A stretch of DNA of 64,000 nt from Citrus sinensis. Lineage: Eukaryota > Streptophyta > Magnoliopsida > Sapindales > Rutaceae. How positions within the stretch are numbered: position 1 is the stretch's first letter; each line of letters starts with the position of its first letter. Both the position numbers and the translations under genes were made by a program. The notes under the pieces were generated by a model, which was given only the letters and a program-made list of their open reading frames with translations, searched no databases and was not told the DNA's origin. Positions 49,155 to 61,454 of this stretch are shown piece after piece. The stretch is taken from contig NC_068557.1 in assembly GCF_022201045.2 (NCBI RefSeq), positions 26,513,501 through 26,577,500 of the forward strand, read 5' to 3'.

Positions 49155-52100
49155 ATGAGGGAACCGACGGTGGTTGGGACGGAGAGCAACGGTGGGTCGG
49201 TGGGGTCAATAGCACAGTCCCCGCCACCTCAGGCCTTGCTAGAGAGGCTCAAGGATTACGGCCAAGAAGACGCCTTTGCCCTCTGGGATGAGCTCTCCCC
49301 CGACGAACGCGACCACCTCGTCAAGGACATCGAGGTTGCTCTCTTTTTTTATTGAAAGCTTCCGTTTTACGATCTATTTTCTGAAATGTTATTTTATTTT
49401 ATCTTTGGTTTCTGACAGAGCTTAGATCTTCCGAGAGTCGATCGGATCATTCGATGTTCACTTCGATCTCAAGGTTACTTATTCATCTCTTTCTTAATTG
49501 CTTTGTTATAATGTACGCAAGTGGAAAAAATTATGAGCTTGATGTGAAATGATGCAAAATTTGTTGATATTGCAGGGCTTCCGGTGGCCGCAATTGAGCC
49601 GGTGCCGGAGAGAAGTGTGTCAACGGTAGAGGAGAGAACCATGGACGAAAGGGAAAGATGGTGGAAGATGGGTTTGAAGGCCATCTCTGATGGCAAATTG
49701 GCTGTTTTGCTTTTATCTGGTGGCCAGGTTATTTCCTTTTTCATTTTATTTATTTATTCTCGTACAATTGATTATCATCATTTTCTCTAAAAGTGTATGT
49801 CGAAGCATGTGGGTTATTTTGGTTTTGATTGCTTTTTGCTTTTGCTTTTTTTTGGAGGGAGTAAGAGTTGTATACATTTAATGTGCTTTCAAAAGAATTA
49901 ATTATTTATTCTTGTTGTGTGAATGGGGTGTTTCTTGAAGAATCTGTATCTCTCTTCCTCTCTAACCATAATGGTGCCTTTTGAGATGGGATGAATATTT
50001 GATGCTCACTTAAGACAATTTGGAAAATGGGTATGTTTACTTAATAATGCAAAAGGCAGAGATGTAAAGTGTTATCATGTGTTCTCACTATTTGCTTTAC
50101 TAAACTGCTTCGACTTCGGGCTTCGGGTGGGTAGTTACATCACACATCTCTCTCTCTCTTTCTCTCTCTGGTTGGTGTGCTCCTGCTTCTTTTGGATCTC
50201 CACTAATGACAATTTGCTACTGGATTGTTCACCTAAATGTGAAAAGTAGGGTAAGGGGCCCTAAGATATATATATATATAATTTTTTTTTTATTAGCAAT
50301 TATTGTATTGAAAGGAAGCTTTATAGGATTCCATGCTCCTTTTTTTCAGAATCAATTGTAAATCGTTATTAGTAATCAAACTTATCTTCTGATGGACCTC
50401 ATATTCTGTAATACTGGCAATATATATTATTGCATATATGAGTATCCTCATTATTTGTGTTTGTCTGCTCATGCATGTGGAAAGTGTTATCAGTTCAAGC
50501 AAGGAATATCCTCATTTTTCTCAGCAGTAAACCGAATTTGGGAATGTATGTTTAGACCAGTATCAATACTCATCCAATAACCATTTATTTGCATTTTCCT
50601 AGTGATGATTACTGATCTTTGGATGCAATACACTTTGGCCTCCAACAACATCAGCTGTCAAGTTAGCTATTACAGTCTGTTGATTTGATTTCTTTAAATG
50701 ATAAGATACATTTGTTACTTAATGTGTGGCTCGACATTCTCATGTTTTGGTAATTTTTTTTAATTTTTTATTTTTAATCAAAACACCCAATAACCATTTA
50801 TTTGCATTTTCCTAGTGATGATTACTGATCTTTGGATGAAATGCACTTTGGCCTCCAACAACATCAGCTGTCAAGTTAGCTAATTACAGTCAGTTGATTT
50901 GATTTCTTTAAATGATAAGATACATTTGTTACATAATGTGAGGCCTGACATTCTCATGTTTTGGGATTTTTTCTTTATTTTTTATTTTTTAATCAAAACA
51001 CCCCTGCTCATCCCTCCCGATATACAAACACAAATTAAATTAAATATCTTCCCCCTCAAGGTTGGTGGGAGAGGAATTTGATCTTTAGACCTCTTGTTTC
51101 TTTGCAAGTGATTAAACAGTTATGCTACTAACCCCTTGGAGAGTTGGATGAGGCAAACATCGGAAGTTTCTCCTGTTACTCTTTATTTTCAAACCATCCA
51201 TAGATGATAACACCACTAGGTTGAGGTTTATTTCTGGTACATATATGTATGTATTTAGAATATCAGTATCATGAGAAGTGATGTGTTTAATTTTCATATT
51301 AGGGTGCATATGGGTAAATCGTTATTCTGCTCCACATATTTTGGTTGCTTGAGACTTTTGTCTATTATTCTGTATTCTACGTTCCATGAAGTTGTTTTAG
51401 TCACTGTGTTTGTAAGTGCAACTTTATCTGACTCTTGCATATGTTTTCTTGTCATGGGACTTTGATACAGGGAACTCGACTCGGAAGTTCAGATCCAAAG
51501 GGATGTGTTAGTGAGTAATTGTTCCATCACTTGATTTAAAGCCATTCATTAAATTGTGTACTTTTGAGGTTGTTGAATTGAAAATGCACGAGGAGTGGAA
51601 TTTCTGATTCTTTTACTGATTTTCTTTTACTGTTTTTAGTAAAACTATTAGGAAGTGTGGTATAATTCATCACTACAAATTGAATGGTTGACACTAGTTC
51701 TTTATACAAGCTGTTATTTCACCTATTGTTTTGTCTAATTATCGGCCCTAGTGTTGTTTCTTTCTTTTGCTTACATATTTCCTTGAAGTATGGACACTTT
51801 CACTTTGCTTATGTTGTGTTGACGAGAAAATTATGATGGTTACTTCTTTTGTTTATTTTTTAATCTTAATAACTTATCTGAATCTAAAATAAGGAAAAAA
51901 AATGCTTAAATTCCTCTTTTCATCTAATAATTTATTTTCATTGAGAAACTTACAATGGTTACTTCTTTTATTTGTTTCAAATCTGAATAACTTATCTGAA
52001 TCTAAAATAAAGAAAAAAAAAGCTTAAATCCCTCTATTCGTGGAATTATTTATTTTCTTATATTCAAAAGAAAAAATAAAATAAAAGAAAAGTTGAATCC

Positions 52101-55100
52101 TAGTCTGCTCTAAATGATTTCTTGCATTTTGACTGTAGCATTAGAAGTCATGTTTCATTGAAGTAATTTTTTCTTTTCTATATATTTGAATCTCAGTAAA
52201 TCAGTGATTTGAAAATAAATTTTGTTTTGTACTTTTGTTACCTTTGATGGGATTTTATTTCAGATATTGGACTTCCTTCTGGGAAGTCTCTTTTTCAACT
52301 ACAAGCTGAGAGAATCTTGTGTGTCCAACGACTTGCTGCTCAAGTTACGAGTGAGGGTAAGGTTTATTTTGCTCGATTGTGTGTGTTTATAATTCATTTG
52401 AATTTACTATGTTAATTCTTCTTTATCTGCAGGTGGAGGTTCTGGTTCAGCAGCGATACATTGGTATATAATGACCAGCCCATTTACTGATGATGCCACA
52501 CGCAAATATTTTGAGGGCCACAAGTACTTTGGTCTTGAATCGGATCAAGTGAGATCCCGTCAATATTTTTCATTTTTGGATATTTGGTAAAATCATTTTT
52601 TTTTGTTCTTACTTTGAATGACACTTCTTTGATGTAGGTCACCTTCTTCCAGCAGGGCACCATACCTTGTGTTTCTAAGGATGGTAGATTTATTATGGAG
52701 ACTCCATACAAAGTATGGCCTTCCCCTCCTTTTTTTTCCCTAAAACATTTAAATAATCTATTTGGAGTCCTGAAAATGTCCAAAGCTACTTAGACTTTCA
52801 TTTAGTTGAGGCTTTGATATTTCATATACAAATTTGAATAAAGACGTGAAAATTTTTATTTGAGAAAGGTTTTTTCTTTTTTCCCCCCTTCATTTTTCTG
52901 TTTGAACCTTTGCAAAATTTTAAAGTTTCATATCCCTTACATAATATGATAGTTATATGAGTTTAATTGTTTAAAGCCAGGTTGCTAAGGCTCCAGATGG
53001 AAATGGAGGAGTCTATTCAGGTATCATTTTGATTCAGCGATGTTTCAAGTATCACAATATCATATGGATACTTACTTTTTTAGATGGACTCATGTTGATC
53101 AGCTCTGAAATCATCAAAATTATTAGAAGACATGGCTACGAGAGGGATTAAATACATAGATTGCTATGGAGTTGACAATGCGCTGGTAAGTTTTTGTTCT
53201 TTCGATTATTTCTTTATTAAAAATTCTAGGTATTTTCCTATTTAAGAATTAGTGATTAGGGTCTTGCAAGCAGGTTCGCGTGGCTGATCCTACTTTCTTG
53301 GGATATTTTATTGATAAAGGTGTCTCTGCTGGTGCAAAAGTTGTCCGCAAGGTAACTAAATATTCTGCATCTGGAGTTGTCTGGGACTTCAATTTTATGA
53401 ATTGATTAATGTCTAAATGGAAACTTGAATTTGAGAAGGCATTCCAGATAATTGCAGTTTGCTTCCATTGCTATCATTATTCTGGTTAACTCACCGTATA
53501 AAATTCTCTATGATGGATATAGACACCACGACCCCTCATGTCAAAGGGTGTTTTCTCCCTGTATCTAGGTTATCTTGGAATTTGGTTTTGCTTAGCATCT
53601 GCTTCTCAATTTAAATGGAAAAATCATGCTTGGATACTGAATAAATCTGGACATGAATCAGGTTTATTCTAGTTTAGCTCTGTCACTATCAGCAGTAGTA
53701 ATTGATGGTTAATAAGCATAAGTGCATTGTTCACTGTATAAACTTAGGCAATTTGATATTGTTTACAATGAAAAGAACTTTGTTGTTTAAAAAATATATT
53801 CTAAACAATTTATTCCTTTTCCTCTGAGTTTGGTTACAGGCATACCCCCAAGAAAAAGTTGGTGTTTTTGTAAGACGAGGTAAAGGTGGACCTCTTACTG
53901 TTGTTGAGTACAGTGAATTAGATCCATCACTGGCTTCTGCAATCAATCAGGAGACTGGACGTCTTCGTTTTTGTTGGAGTAATGTATGTACTTTTGCCTC
54001 AACTTCTTAATGATTTTTTACTAAGCTGTAGTGCTCCTGTAGATTTTGATTTTGCTTGTTGGAGTATGCGGCCCAAGTGCTTGTAGGTAATAAATTGCCG
54101 GCTGAAAGGAGTTTGGCTGAAAAATTATGCATGAGGTTACTATTGTGATTAAAGAAGTTTTCTTTTCATTTCTTTAAACATTTTCTTATTCTTTTATACT
54201 CTAAAAATTGCATTTTAGAATGTTATAATGAATTTTGGTCCCATAAAACCTGATTTCCCTGTTCATTAAAGTCTTGTACGATTTAAAGTTTGCTTGTTTT
54301 CAGGGGCAGTGAATGTTTTTGATTGGTGGTTTAATGCCTTCGTGAAACCTTTATGAGAGAACTTCAATTACTATCCTAATGAATGTGTCATGAACTATGT
54401 AAACCGATGATTTGAAGGTGCAAATAATAATTTTCATTCCATTCAGGATTCTTTCGAGTTCTCTGTTGTCGTTGTTAATGTATGCACTGTGACTTCTTGC
54501 ATTCACTAAAAGTTTAAAATAATAAAAAATGTCTTGCATTCTAATAGAATTTGTTTTCCTGACTGTTCTACACCTTCTTCGGTTTCAGGTTTGCTTACAC
54601 ATGTTTACTTTGGATTTCCTAAACCAAGTGGCTAATGGCCTCGAAAAAGACAGTGTGTTAGTAATGCTATCTTTCTCATACATGCAATGTTGAAACTAAT
54701 TTTTATCATTCCCATAATCAACATGTCCTTTATTGCTATATATGTCCTGATTGATCTTTAATGTCATTTTGCCTGGACACTGCTTTATCAGTCTGGATTA
54801 TATTGAACCATGGTAGTGGACTCCAAGTAGCTCATTCTAAAAATCAGTTCTAGCAGAATGGAGTCATATCAGTCTCTAGTCTCCACCATATCTTTCTAAC
54901 CTGTCAATGTTATCAAGAGTGTGAACTAGTAATAACATTCATGTTCTCTGTGGGATCCTTGAGGAAAAATTATCAACATTAATCTTTTATAGGGTTCCAA
55001 CTTCCAAAAGAATAGAGGGATCAAACACCATCAAGAAATGTAAGAATTAACCAACCTAGTCATTTCAGTCTTCAATGTTTTGCAACATCCATTGTATATC

Positions 55101-56187
55101 TATTTGGTATTCCTAGAAATGAGATGGGTCAAAGTAAACGTCAAGACGACTCCAGAAATTAGTACATGATGAATAACAGTGCTCTTCAGACACTTCATTG
55201 TATTTTTTGTATGCACTTTTTACTGGCTTGGTATGTTAATACACATGCATTATGAGTGCAGTTACCATCTTGCTGAGAAAAAGATACCTTCTATCCACGG
55301 CCAAACTGTGGGATTCAAGCTAGAGCAGTTCATATTTGATGCATTTCCTTATGCTCCTTCAACTGCACTTTTTGAGGTGACATTCCTTCCATTTTCCTTA
55401 ATCCAAGTCCTGCAGTTTCCTTTCTTGTCTTTGTGCTGAGTGTTACTTTTGTCTCGGAAAATATGTTGTACAAAATTTCAGGTGTTGCGTGAGGAAGAGT
55501 TTGCACCAGTAAAAAATGCCAATGGTTCAAACTTTGACACCCCAGACAGTGCCCGACTGCTTGTTCTCCGACTCCATACACGATGGGTGATTGCTGCTGG
55601 TGGCTTTTTGACTCATTCAGTGCCGCTATATGCAACTGGTAATTTCATTATTTCTTTTATGTGCATTCACATGTGAAGTTTCATTATACAAGAGTACTTT
55701 AGTAAGATTTGAAATGGAAAAGGAGGAAGAGAGGATGCTTAAACTCAGATAGGCAGCAGGACGGAATAGAAAGTCTGAAATTTCTGTTACTTTATGTGAT
55801 ACTATATTGGTAACTGAGATGAGGAGGGCTTAGGTTAAGTTGAATTGCCTTTGGATGATATGAGTTAGTCCAGGTCATCTAGGATATTAAACTTTGCAAC
55901 TTAGACGTAGGTTTGGCTCGCCATCATCTTTCTCACAATTTGCTTTTAATATGTAAAATTAAAAAGGAAAACAAAATAATGACTCTTATTCAACTCCCTC
56001 CTACCCCTCTCTCTCTCTATTCAATTGAAGTAGCTACTCAAGGATTTTAGATTGTTCTCAATACTCGGTATGCTTGCTCTTGAACCCAGGTGTGGAGGTA
56101 TCACCACTCTGTTCTTATGCTGGAGAAAACCTAGAAGCTATATGCCGTGGAAGGACATTTCATGCCCCTTGTGAGATTGGATTCTAG
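49155..56187 (+). CDS. GlcNAc1pUT: UDP-N-acetylglucosamine diphosphorylase
   Basis: Fifteen exons join in frame: 49155-49334, 49419-49473, 49576-49727, 51471-51510, 52264-52356, 52433-52548, 52638-52712, 52981-53020, 53103-53185, 53274-53351, 53840-53983, 54589-54656, 55262-55376, 55482-55638, 56090-56187, for 497 residues, the usual family size. The enzyme makes UDP-GlcNAc from UTP and GlcNAc-1-phosphate in the cytosol, for glycans, GPI anchors and O-GlcNAc. The nucleotide-binding loop LSGGQGTRLG (about 125-134) is split by intron 3. Other family blocks are [48 protein letters not shown] and EFAPVKN. The donor of exon 12 is a weak GTTAGT, set by the conserved KDSVYHL reading. Intron 3 (1.7 kb) carries a duplication. 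Confidence 0.94.
50574..51002. repeat. 213-bp tandem duplication inside intron 3
   Basis: Copies at 50574-50786 and 50787 to about 51002, each starting CCAATAACCATTTATTTGC and ending AATCAAAACACCC. They differ at only a few bases, so the event is fairly recent. It lies wholly within an intron of the diphosphorylase gene. Confidence 0.9.
51830..52045. repeat. Imperfect tandem duplication in intron 4
   Basis: Two diverged copies spaced about 120 bases, sharing ATGGTTACTTCTTTT and AATAACTTATCTGAATC, inside the fourth intron of the diphosphorylase gene. Confidence 0.75.
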
Positions 56188-57047
56188 TTGAGCTTTCTCT
56201 ATCTATTCTTGATTTCTGCGGCTTCATTTTAGTTAAAGTGGGATCAGTGAGGTTCATCTTTCCCATGCTTTTATTGAGATAGATAGCAGGCGGTATGCTT
56301 ATGTATGAATTATAATTTTGTGATATGTTGTGCAATATGAGATTGGTTCATTTTTATTCATTGGCAGTGATGCCCTTTGATAGTCTTGTTGAGGTAATGC
56401 TTGTGTTTTTTCTTTTTTTCTTAAAATTCTTTTGGGTCTAAATCAATTGACTACCAAGTCTTCTAAGATGGCATGACAAATATCACTTATACAAAAAGTA
56501 GTCAATCAGCCTAATAATTAATGTAGTTTTCCTTGAGAACAACAATTACACGCCGTTTTAACGTACACCAATAGTGTACATTGTTTCATGAGATGGTGAA
56601 CTGTGATATTTGGGGTTGGAGATCAAAATTCCCCGGCAGCTTATATTGAATAATGAATATTAAACTGGTTCAATAACATTCATTAAATAGTTAAATTCAC
56701 CCGTACAATTCTTGTGTGAATAATGAATCTTTAGCTAAGATTCCTAGTCTTTGGACATTGCTAATGAAGCTCTGACAACTTGATCTAATCATTTCTATGC
56801 ATCATATAAAGGGGAATACAAGAGATTAAGCCAAAACTGAGCACGCAACTATTTCAAGTTAACACAGTAATGAAAATTTGATCAGAGGCAACATAAGTAA
56901 TAACGTCATAGTAGATCAACAAGGGGGGGAATTAATACAGAAATTTTGTATTGTAGTTTAAAAAGTGTTACATTGATCAATTTCATTGCTATATACATAT
57001 TGAAAATCACACCGCAAGTGTGAAGAAATTTTGGTTTTGCTGATTAA
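56188..57047. other. Gap between two convergent genes
   Basis: 3' untranslated and intergenic DNA between the diphosphorylase (+) and poly(A) polymerase (-). No gene is seen. Confidence 0.5.
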
Positions 57048-58958
57048 TTACTTCACCAGAGAGCTGAATTGCAACTTTATAATAGGCTTCTGAGTGGCCA
57101 CAAATGCAGTCTTGAAGCATGGTGCAGTAAGTTCAGGAGGCTCAAGCTCTTCTAAACTCTCATTCTGGCAAAAACTAGATATAGTGCCGGTTGCTAAAGC
57201 TGCTGCAACTGTCGCACCGACTTGATTAAAATTTTGGGCTTGACTCACGGATGTGGCATTGTCATCTTCAGTTTCGATTGATACTGCCGGCCTCTGTGGA
57301 CGAGAAGAGGCAGACGTGCTGCTACTGACAGAAGAAGTTGAAGGCTCCACTGATGGACTACTTTTGAGACCGTGAGAACCATCAAGTGCCACACCACTCT
57401 CTGTCTGTGAGGATTTCTGACCAGAAGAATGTCCTGCAGTTGAAGATTCAGATTTCTTCAATTTTGTGCTTTCAATGACTTCAATTCTTTTCCTCTTCTT
57501 TTCGTTGAGTGACTTAGGAGGTCGAACTCCTCCAGGAAAGACAAAATCAGGGATGTCTTGGCATCTTAAGTGGGATACATGTATTTGCATTCCTTGTTTC
57601 CATGAGCTGTACATCCATACTACATGGCTCTTAAATTCCTCCACAGTTAATCTCATATCAAACTTTTCACCATCCTGAGGACTAACGCCTTGCTTGCGGC
57701 CCAATCCCATGAAGTAGTGACATTGGCTGCTTGATTTTACTGAATTCTCTGAAAAATCGCCTGGGTATAAACGACACTGAAGCACACCGCCCATATCCCT
57801 CTCAATCATATGAATAAGCTGACGTAGCCTTGATTCAACCCAGCCTTTCCACTGTCTAAAATCTCCAGCATTTTTAGCAGCTATGTGTATTTGCAAGTAG
57901 TTCTTGAATGATCCAAAGAAATGGTAAGGCTCGAAAAGAGTGATCCAGGTCCTTTTGCCAGCCTCAATTTCCTCACACAGTTCTTTTGCCCTCTGAAATT
58001 CTTCTTGCATAATGCGGAGTGTAGTGGATGACACATTGTAGCTAGAATTCGTACAAGGATAGGAAGGGGTTATTATAGGCATCAGATGTTTCCTGTCCCT
58101 CTGATTACTTCTGGGATCCCAAACATGATGGGGCATAGCCTGATACTGAATTGGACATAACATGACTGGATTAGGCCACTTCCAATGTGCAAAAATCTTG
58201 AAGAATCGAGAAACCAGCACATTAGGCAGGGCATTCGGGTACAGCTGACACACACGAGCAACGAGCAATGCCCAGTTAATACCGCCAAGAAACCCCATCG
58301 CATTGGAATAAATCCCACGCCGCTTTGCCCAAAACCGAAGGCATCTCAAAGTGGACCGAAAATTCCGAATATTAGGAACCAAACTGAGAATCCTGTCAGT
58401 GACCCTGCATCCATTGAGACTCAAGACCGTCTGCTCATCAAGATTGTGCAACAAGGAATCTTGTAAGCTATCCAAGTCCTCAGGAATCACCGAAAATTGC
58501 AATTGTGCGTAAAGAAGATCAACAGACACCCCATTAAACTTAAACTTGATAACCGGCACACGGGCATCCGGCACAGGGGTTAAATCCTCAACTAGAGGAG
58601 TTTCTTGGAGCATACGGAAAAGCTTACCAAAGAAGTCGTCATGTCTAGTAGCATAGCAAGGTCCAACACATAAAGCATCAATATCAGTAGAAGGGCCGGC
58701 AACACCCAAACGATAAGACCCGAATGTAAATAATTTGGCATTAGCTTCTTGAATCTGTTCCTCATCGGATATACCCTTATCCATTGTGACCCTTTTAATC
58801 CAATCTTTAACAATCCCGTCTAACCTTCCCAATACCTCCACCCTTCCTAAAGATTCTTCCTCACTCGCAAATAATTTTTCATCAACTAAAATTTTCTCTA
58901 ACTCTTTAGTACTGATCACATCCAACACTGTCGGAGCCGACGTTGAAATAATCTCCAT
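57048..58958 (-). CDS. PAPS: Intronless nuclear poly(A) polymerase
   Basis: One uninterrupted frame of 636 residues covers a whole canonical poly(A) polymerase, which adds poly(A) to mRNA 3' ends in the nucleus. The catalytic region has FGSYRLG (79-85) with GS, the metal-binding pair in TDIDAL (Asp92, Asp94) and the third Asp147 in VSVDLLYAQ. The central domain follows, with KRRGIYSN and FLGGINWALL (about 212-232), then the RNA-binding part ending FVFPGGVRP (472-480). A nuclear-signal-like KKRKR is at 487-491, then a Ser-rich tail ending KPIIKLQFSSL, as in nuclear plant enzymes. An in-frame TAA six bases before the ATG fixes the start. Plant PAPS genes are normally split by many introns, so this is probably a retrogene, and all key residues are kept. 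Expression cannot be judged. Confidence 0.93.
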   Translation of the reverse strand: MEIISTSAPTVLDVISTKELEKILVDEKLFASEEESLGRVEVLGRLDGIVKDWIKRVTMDKGISDEEQIQEANAKLFTFGSYRLGVAGPSTDIDALCVGPCYATRHDDFFGKLFRMLQETPLVEDLTPVPDARVPVIKFKFNGVSVDLLYAQLQFSVIPEDLDSLQDSLLHNLDEQTVLSLNGCRVTDRILSLVPNIRNFRSTLRCLRFWAKRRGIYSNAMGFLGGINWALLVARVCQLYPNALPNVLVSRFFKIFAHWKWPNPVMLCPIQYQAMPHHVWDPRSNQRDRKHLMPIITPSYPCTNSSYNVSSTTLRIMQEEFQRAKELCEEIEAGKRTWITLFEPYHFFGSFKNYLQIHIAAKNAGDFRQWKGWVESRLRQLIHMIERDMGGVLQCRLYPGDFSENSVKSSSQCHYFMGLGRKQGVSPQDGEKFDMRLTVEEFKSHVVWMYSSWKQGMQIHVSHLRCQDIPDFVFPGGVRPPKSLNEKKRKRIEVIESTKLKKSESSTAGHSSGQKSSQTESGVALDGSHGLKSSPSVEPSTSSVSSSTSASSRPQRPAVSIETEDDNATSVSQAQNFNQVGATVAAALATGTISSFCQNESLEELEPPELTAPCFKTAFVATQKPIIKLQFSSLVK

Positions 58959-59351
58959 TATTTAGAAACTCAGACGAACAAGAAATTTACAACTGCCTCA
59001 ACCGAAAGGGAAGCATTAGCGATGATAAAATCCCATATAAATACATTTATTTGCCAATTCCCGTATTAGCTAGGATAACTCATTCCTTATTGTACCATGT
59101 TTTCCTAATTGTACCTGGAAAACTCCTTTTTGTATTTTTTTTAAATACATATATAATTTCTTAAAGGCTAAGTTTTAGTTGGTGGTTTAATGAAATTCGG
59201 TAATTTTTTGTTCCACATTTTAAATATTATATATTATTACCTTGTTTTAGTTAGATGTTTACCTCCACAGCTCCACTCAATTAATAAAAAGAGTAAAAAG
59301 ACTCTCTATAATTTGACAAAGTGTTTATGTGGTCTTTATGTTTTAAAAATA

Positions 59352-60063
59352 TGGAAAATTATCTCAACACTACCTCTTTTTTGTCGTATATATATTTAAT
59401 TACCACAAAATTTTGACATGTACTTTGCACCATATTTGTTTTAAAATTTGTATCAATCAATCAATTACTTTGACATTCAAAATAATAGTTTTACCCCTAA
59501 ATGAATTAAAAGACTATTTTATTATACAAAATTTTAAAAAATATAAAAATCAAAATTCTAATACCCCTAAATTCAATCAATGAAATAAATAAACCTCAAA
59601 ATGTAAGATGATAATTTTTAAATGAAATTATAATTATAGAAAATAAAATTTGTAATGATAATTTTTTTGTAATTATAATTTCATTTAATTTTTGTAATTA
59701 AATTAAGTATATGGAAGTTTACAAAAATTAACATGAAGAGAAAAACTCCCTGTGATTATTGTAGACTTCCCTATACAAATTAAATGAAACTATATTTATA
59801 AAAAAATTTAACATATTAGATTCAAGATTCATTTATTTTACTAAATTCAGTGGTATTCTTATAATTATAATTTTTTTATTTTTTAAAATTTTGGAGAATA
59901 AAATGGTATTTCAATTCATTTAGGAATAAAATAATTATTTTTTAATGTCAAAGTGGTTGATCAATATAAACTTAAAAATAAAAGTAGTGCAAAGTATATG
60001 TCAAAATTTTGTGGTGGTTAGATGTACATATGACAAAAGAAATATGGTGCAGAGATAATTCCC
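59352..60063. mobile_element. 712-bp inverted-repeat element with 9-bp target duplication
   Basis: Left arm: TGGAAAATTATCTC, then CACAAAATTTTGACATG and ACTTTGACATTC. Right arm reverse-complemented: GGGAATTATCTC, CACAAAATTTTGACATA and CACTTTGACATT, in the same order, with arms near 180 bases. Exact 9-base flanks TTAAAAATA (59343-59351, 60064-60072). No coding capacity; Mutator-like. Confidence 0.8.
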
Positions 60064-60072
60064 TTAAAAATA

Positions 60073-60432
60073 CCATAATTCTCTTAAAAATATTTTAGAA
60101 TACCCTAGCCATTATCTTTGTTTATCGTTACTTCCATTAAAGTTAAAAGTTACTTTTCGAGATTTAAAAAAAAAAAAATTCTCTTGAACTAAAATAATTT
60201 AAAATTAAAAAATTACTACAATAGAAAAAATGGCATTAACAATTAAAAATAAATAAATTCAAGCTGAACTAAAAAACAAAAAGAAAGTGCAACAAAAAGT
60301 CTACCCATTCTCTTCTCCAACTGCCCATCAAATCATAAATCAAACACAATAACTTATCACGAATCTAGTTCATAATTTTCAAATTTACAAATCACTATTG
60401 AAATATCCAAAGTTGTTATTGAGACATAGAAA
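60073..60432. other. Spacer between two elements, no gene seen
   Basis: AT-rich DNA without recognisable features. Confidence 0.4.
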
Positions 60433-61454
60433 GGAAAATTTTTACAATACATTTGATGTTCCATGTCATTGGATGATGTGAAATTACTAGCTAATAATTT
60501 TTTGACATGTGTCAATAAATTTTAAACCTAAAAATTAGTTTATTAAAAGTCAAACAATTCCTTCCTTTTTCTTTCTCTTTTTTCTGATTTTAAAAATTCC
60601 TCCCCTTCTTCTAAATTTTGAGAACAAAAAAACCAAGAAAATTGATTTATTAGAAATTATAAAAATAATAAATTGAATAAAGGAGTATCTGGATTGCATG
60701 GGTGTGAGGATGGAAGAAATTTCTAAGAATGATGAGGTTTATATATATAAAGTAAATGAACAAGCACAACAAAGAGCATTTATTATTGATTATAATTCGG
60801 CGCCACTGTGGATATTCATGCTCATATAAGTTATTTGAGTTGGTGGGGATATTGTGTAATCATGCTCTAAAAGTTTTTTATTTACATAATTTCACGAACT
60901 TACCGGAGCATTATTTATTAAAGAGGTGGACTAAGAATCAACAAAGTGTTGACTCCACTGGCAATGGAGTCTCCTTAAGTGGCTTGACTGGGTTTGCTCC
61001 CTAGTTCGAGTCGCAGGGAAGTCGCCTTTGTTGGGAGAACCTGTGCCTCCCGGTTCGAGCGGAGACTTATAGTCTGGGTTGTGGTACGGGCTTAAAGGTA
61101 CCTCCCACAGTTGGGACTCTCCCCAGAATACCTCGTGATTAATATAAAAAAAAAGAAGAGGTGGACTAAGAAGCAAAGAAGGGACTTGTGCTAGGAAATG
61201 GTACTTCTGACTTATCAAGTAACAACACCAAGTTTGGGCAATTATTATAGCCTCAGTGAACTGAAGATTGGAAGAAGGAAGAGAGACCTTTGAAACTAGA
61301 GGTAAGAGAGAGAGAAAGCGAGGGCATTGTTTGACTTTTAATAAATTAATTTTTAGGTTTAAAAATTATTGACTAATGTCAATAATTTATTAGTTAGTGA
61401 TTTCACATCATCTATTTAATGCTATGAAACATCTAATATATTATAGAATTTCTC
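60433..61454. mobile_element. Inverted-repeat element of about 1 kb containing a SINE
   Basis: Arms of about 130 bases: left GGATGATGTGAAATTACTAG and AAACCTAAAAATTAGTTTAT (near 60470-60545); right arm reverse-complemented AGATGATGTGAAATCACTAA and AAACCTAAAAATTAATTTAT. Ends are approximate, and no clean target duplication is seen (AGAAAGG against AGAAGG). Inside lies a SINE with its own duplication. No transposase is coded. Confidence 0.7.
60938..61155 (+). mobile_element. SINE retroposon
   Basis: About 218 bases ending in an A run, flanked by a 17-base exact direct repeat AAGAGGTGGACTAAGAA (60921-60937, 61156-61172). A pol III A-box-like TGGCTTGACTGG lies near 60978 and a B-box-like AGTTCGAGTCG near 61004, typical of tRNA-derived SINEs. 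GC content is well above the surroundings. It is inside a larger inverted-repeat element. Confidence 0.85.

Noticed and set aside
57466..58466. Plus-strand frames opposite the poly(A) polymerase
   Set aside because: Antisense shadows of the long coding frame.
61000..61070. Possible tRNA gene, from the GTTCGAGTC box
   Set aside because: No cloverleaf can be drawn; poly(A) and target duplication show a SINE.
60931..61218. Minus-strand open frame of 95 residues
   Set aside because: It runs across the SINE and both its flanks; no protein motif.
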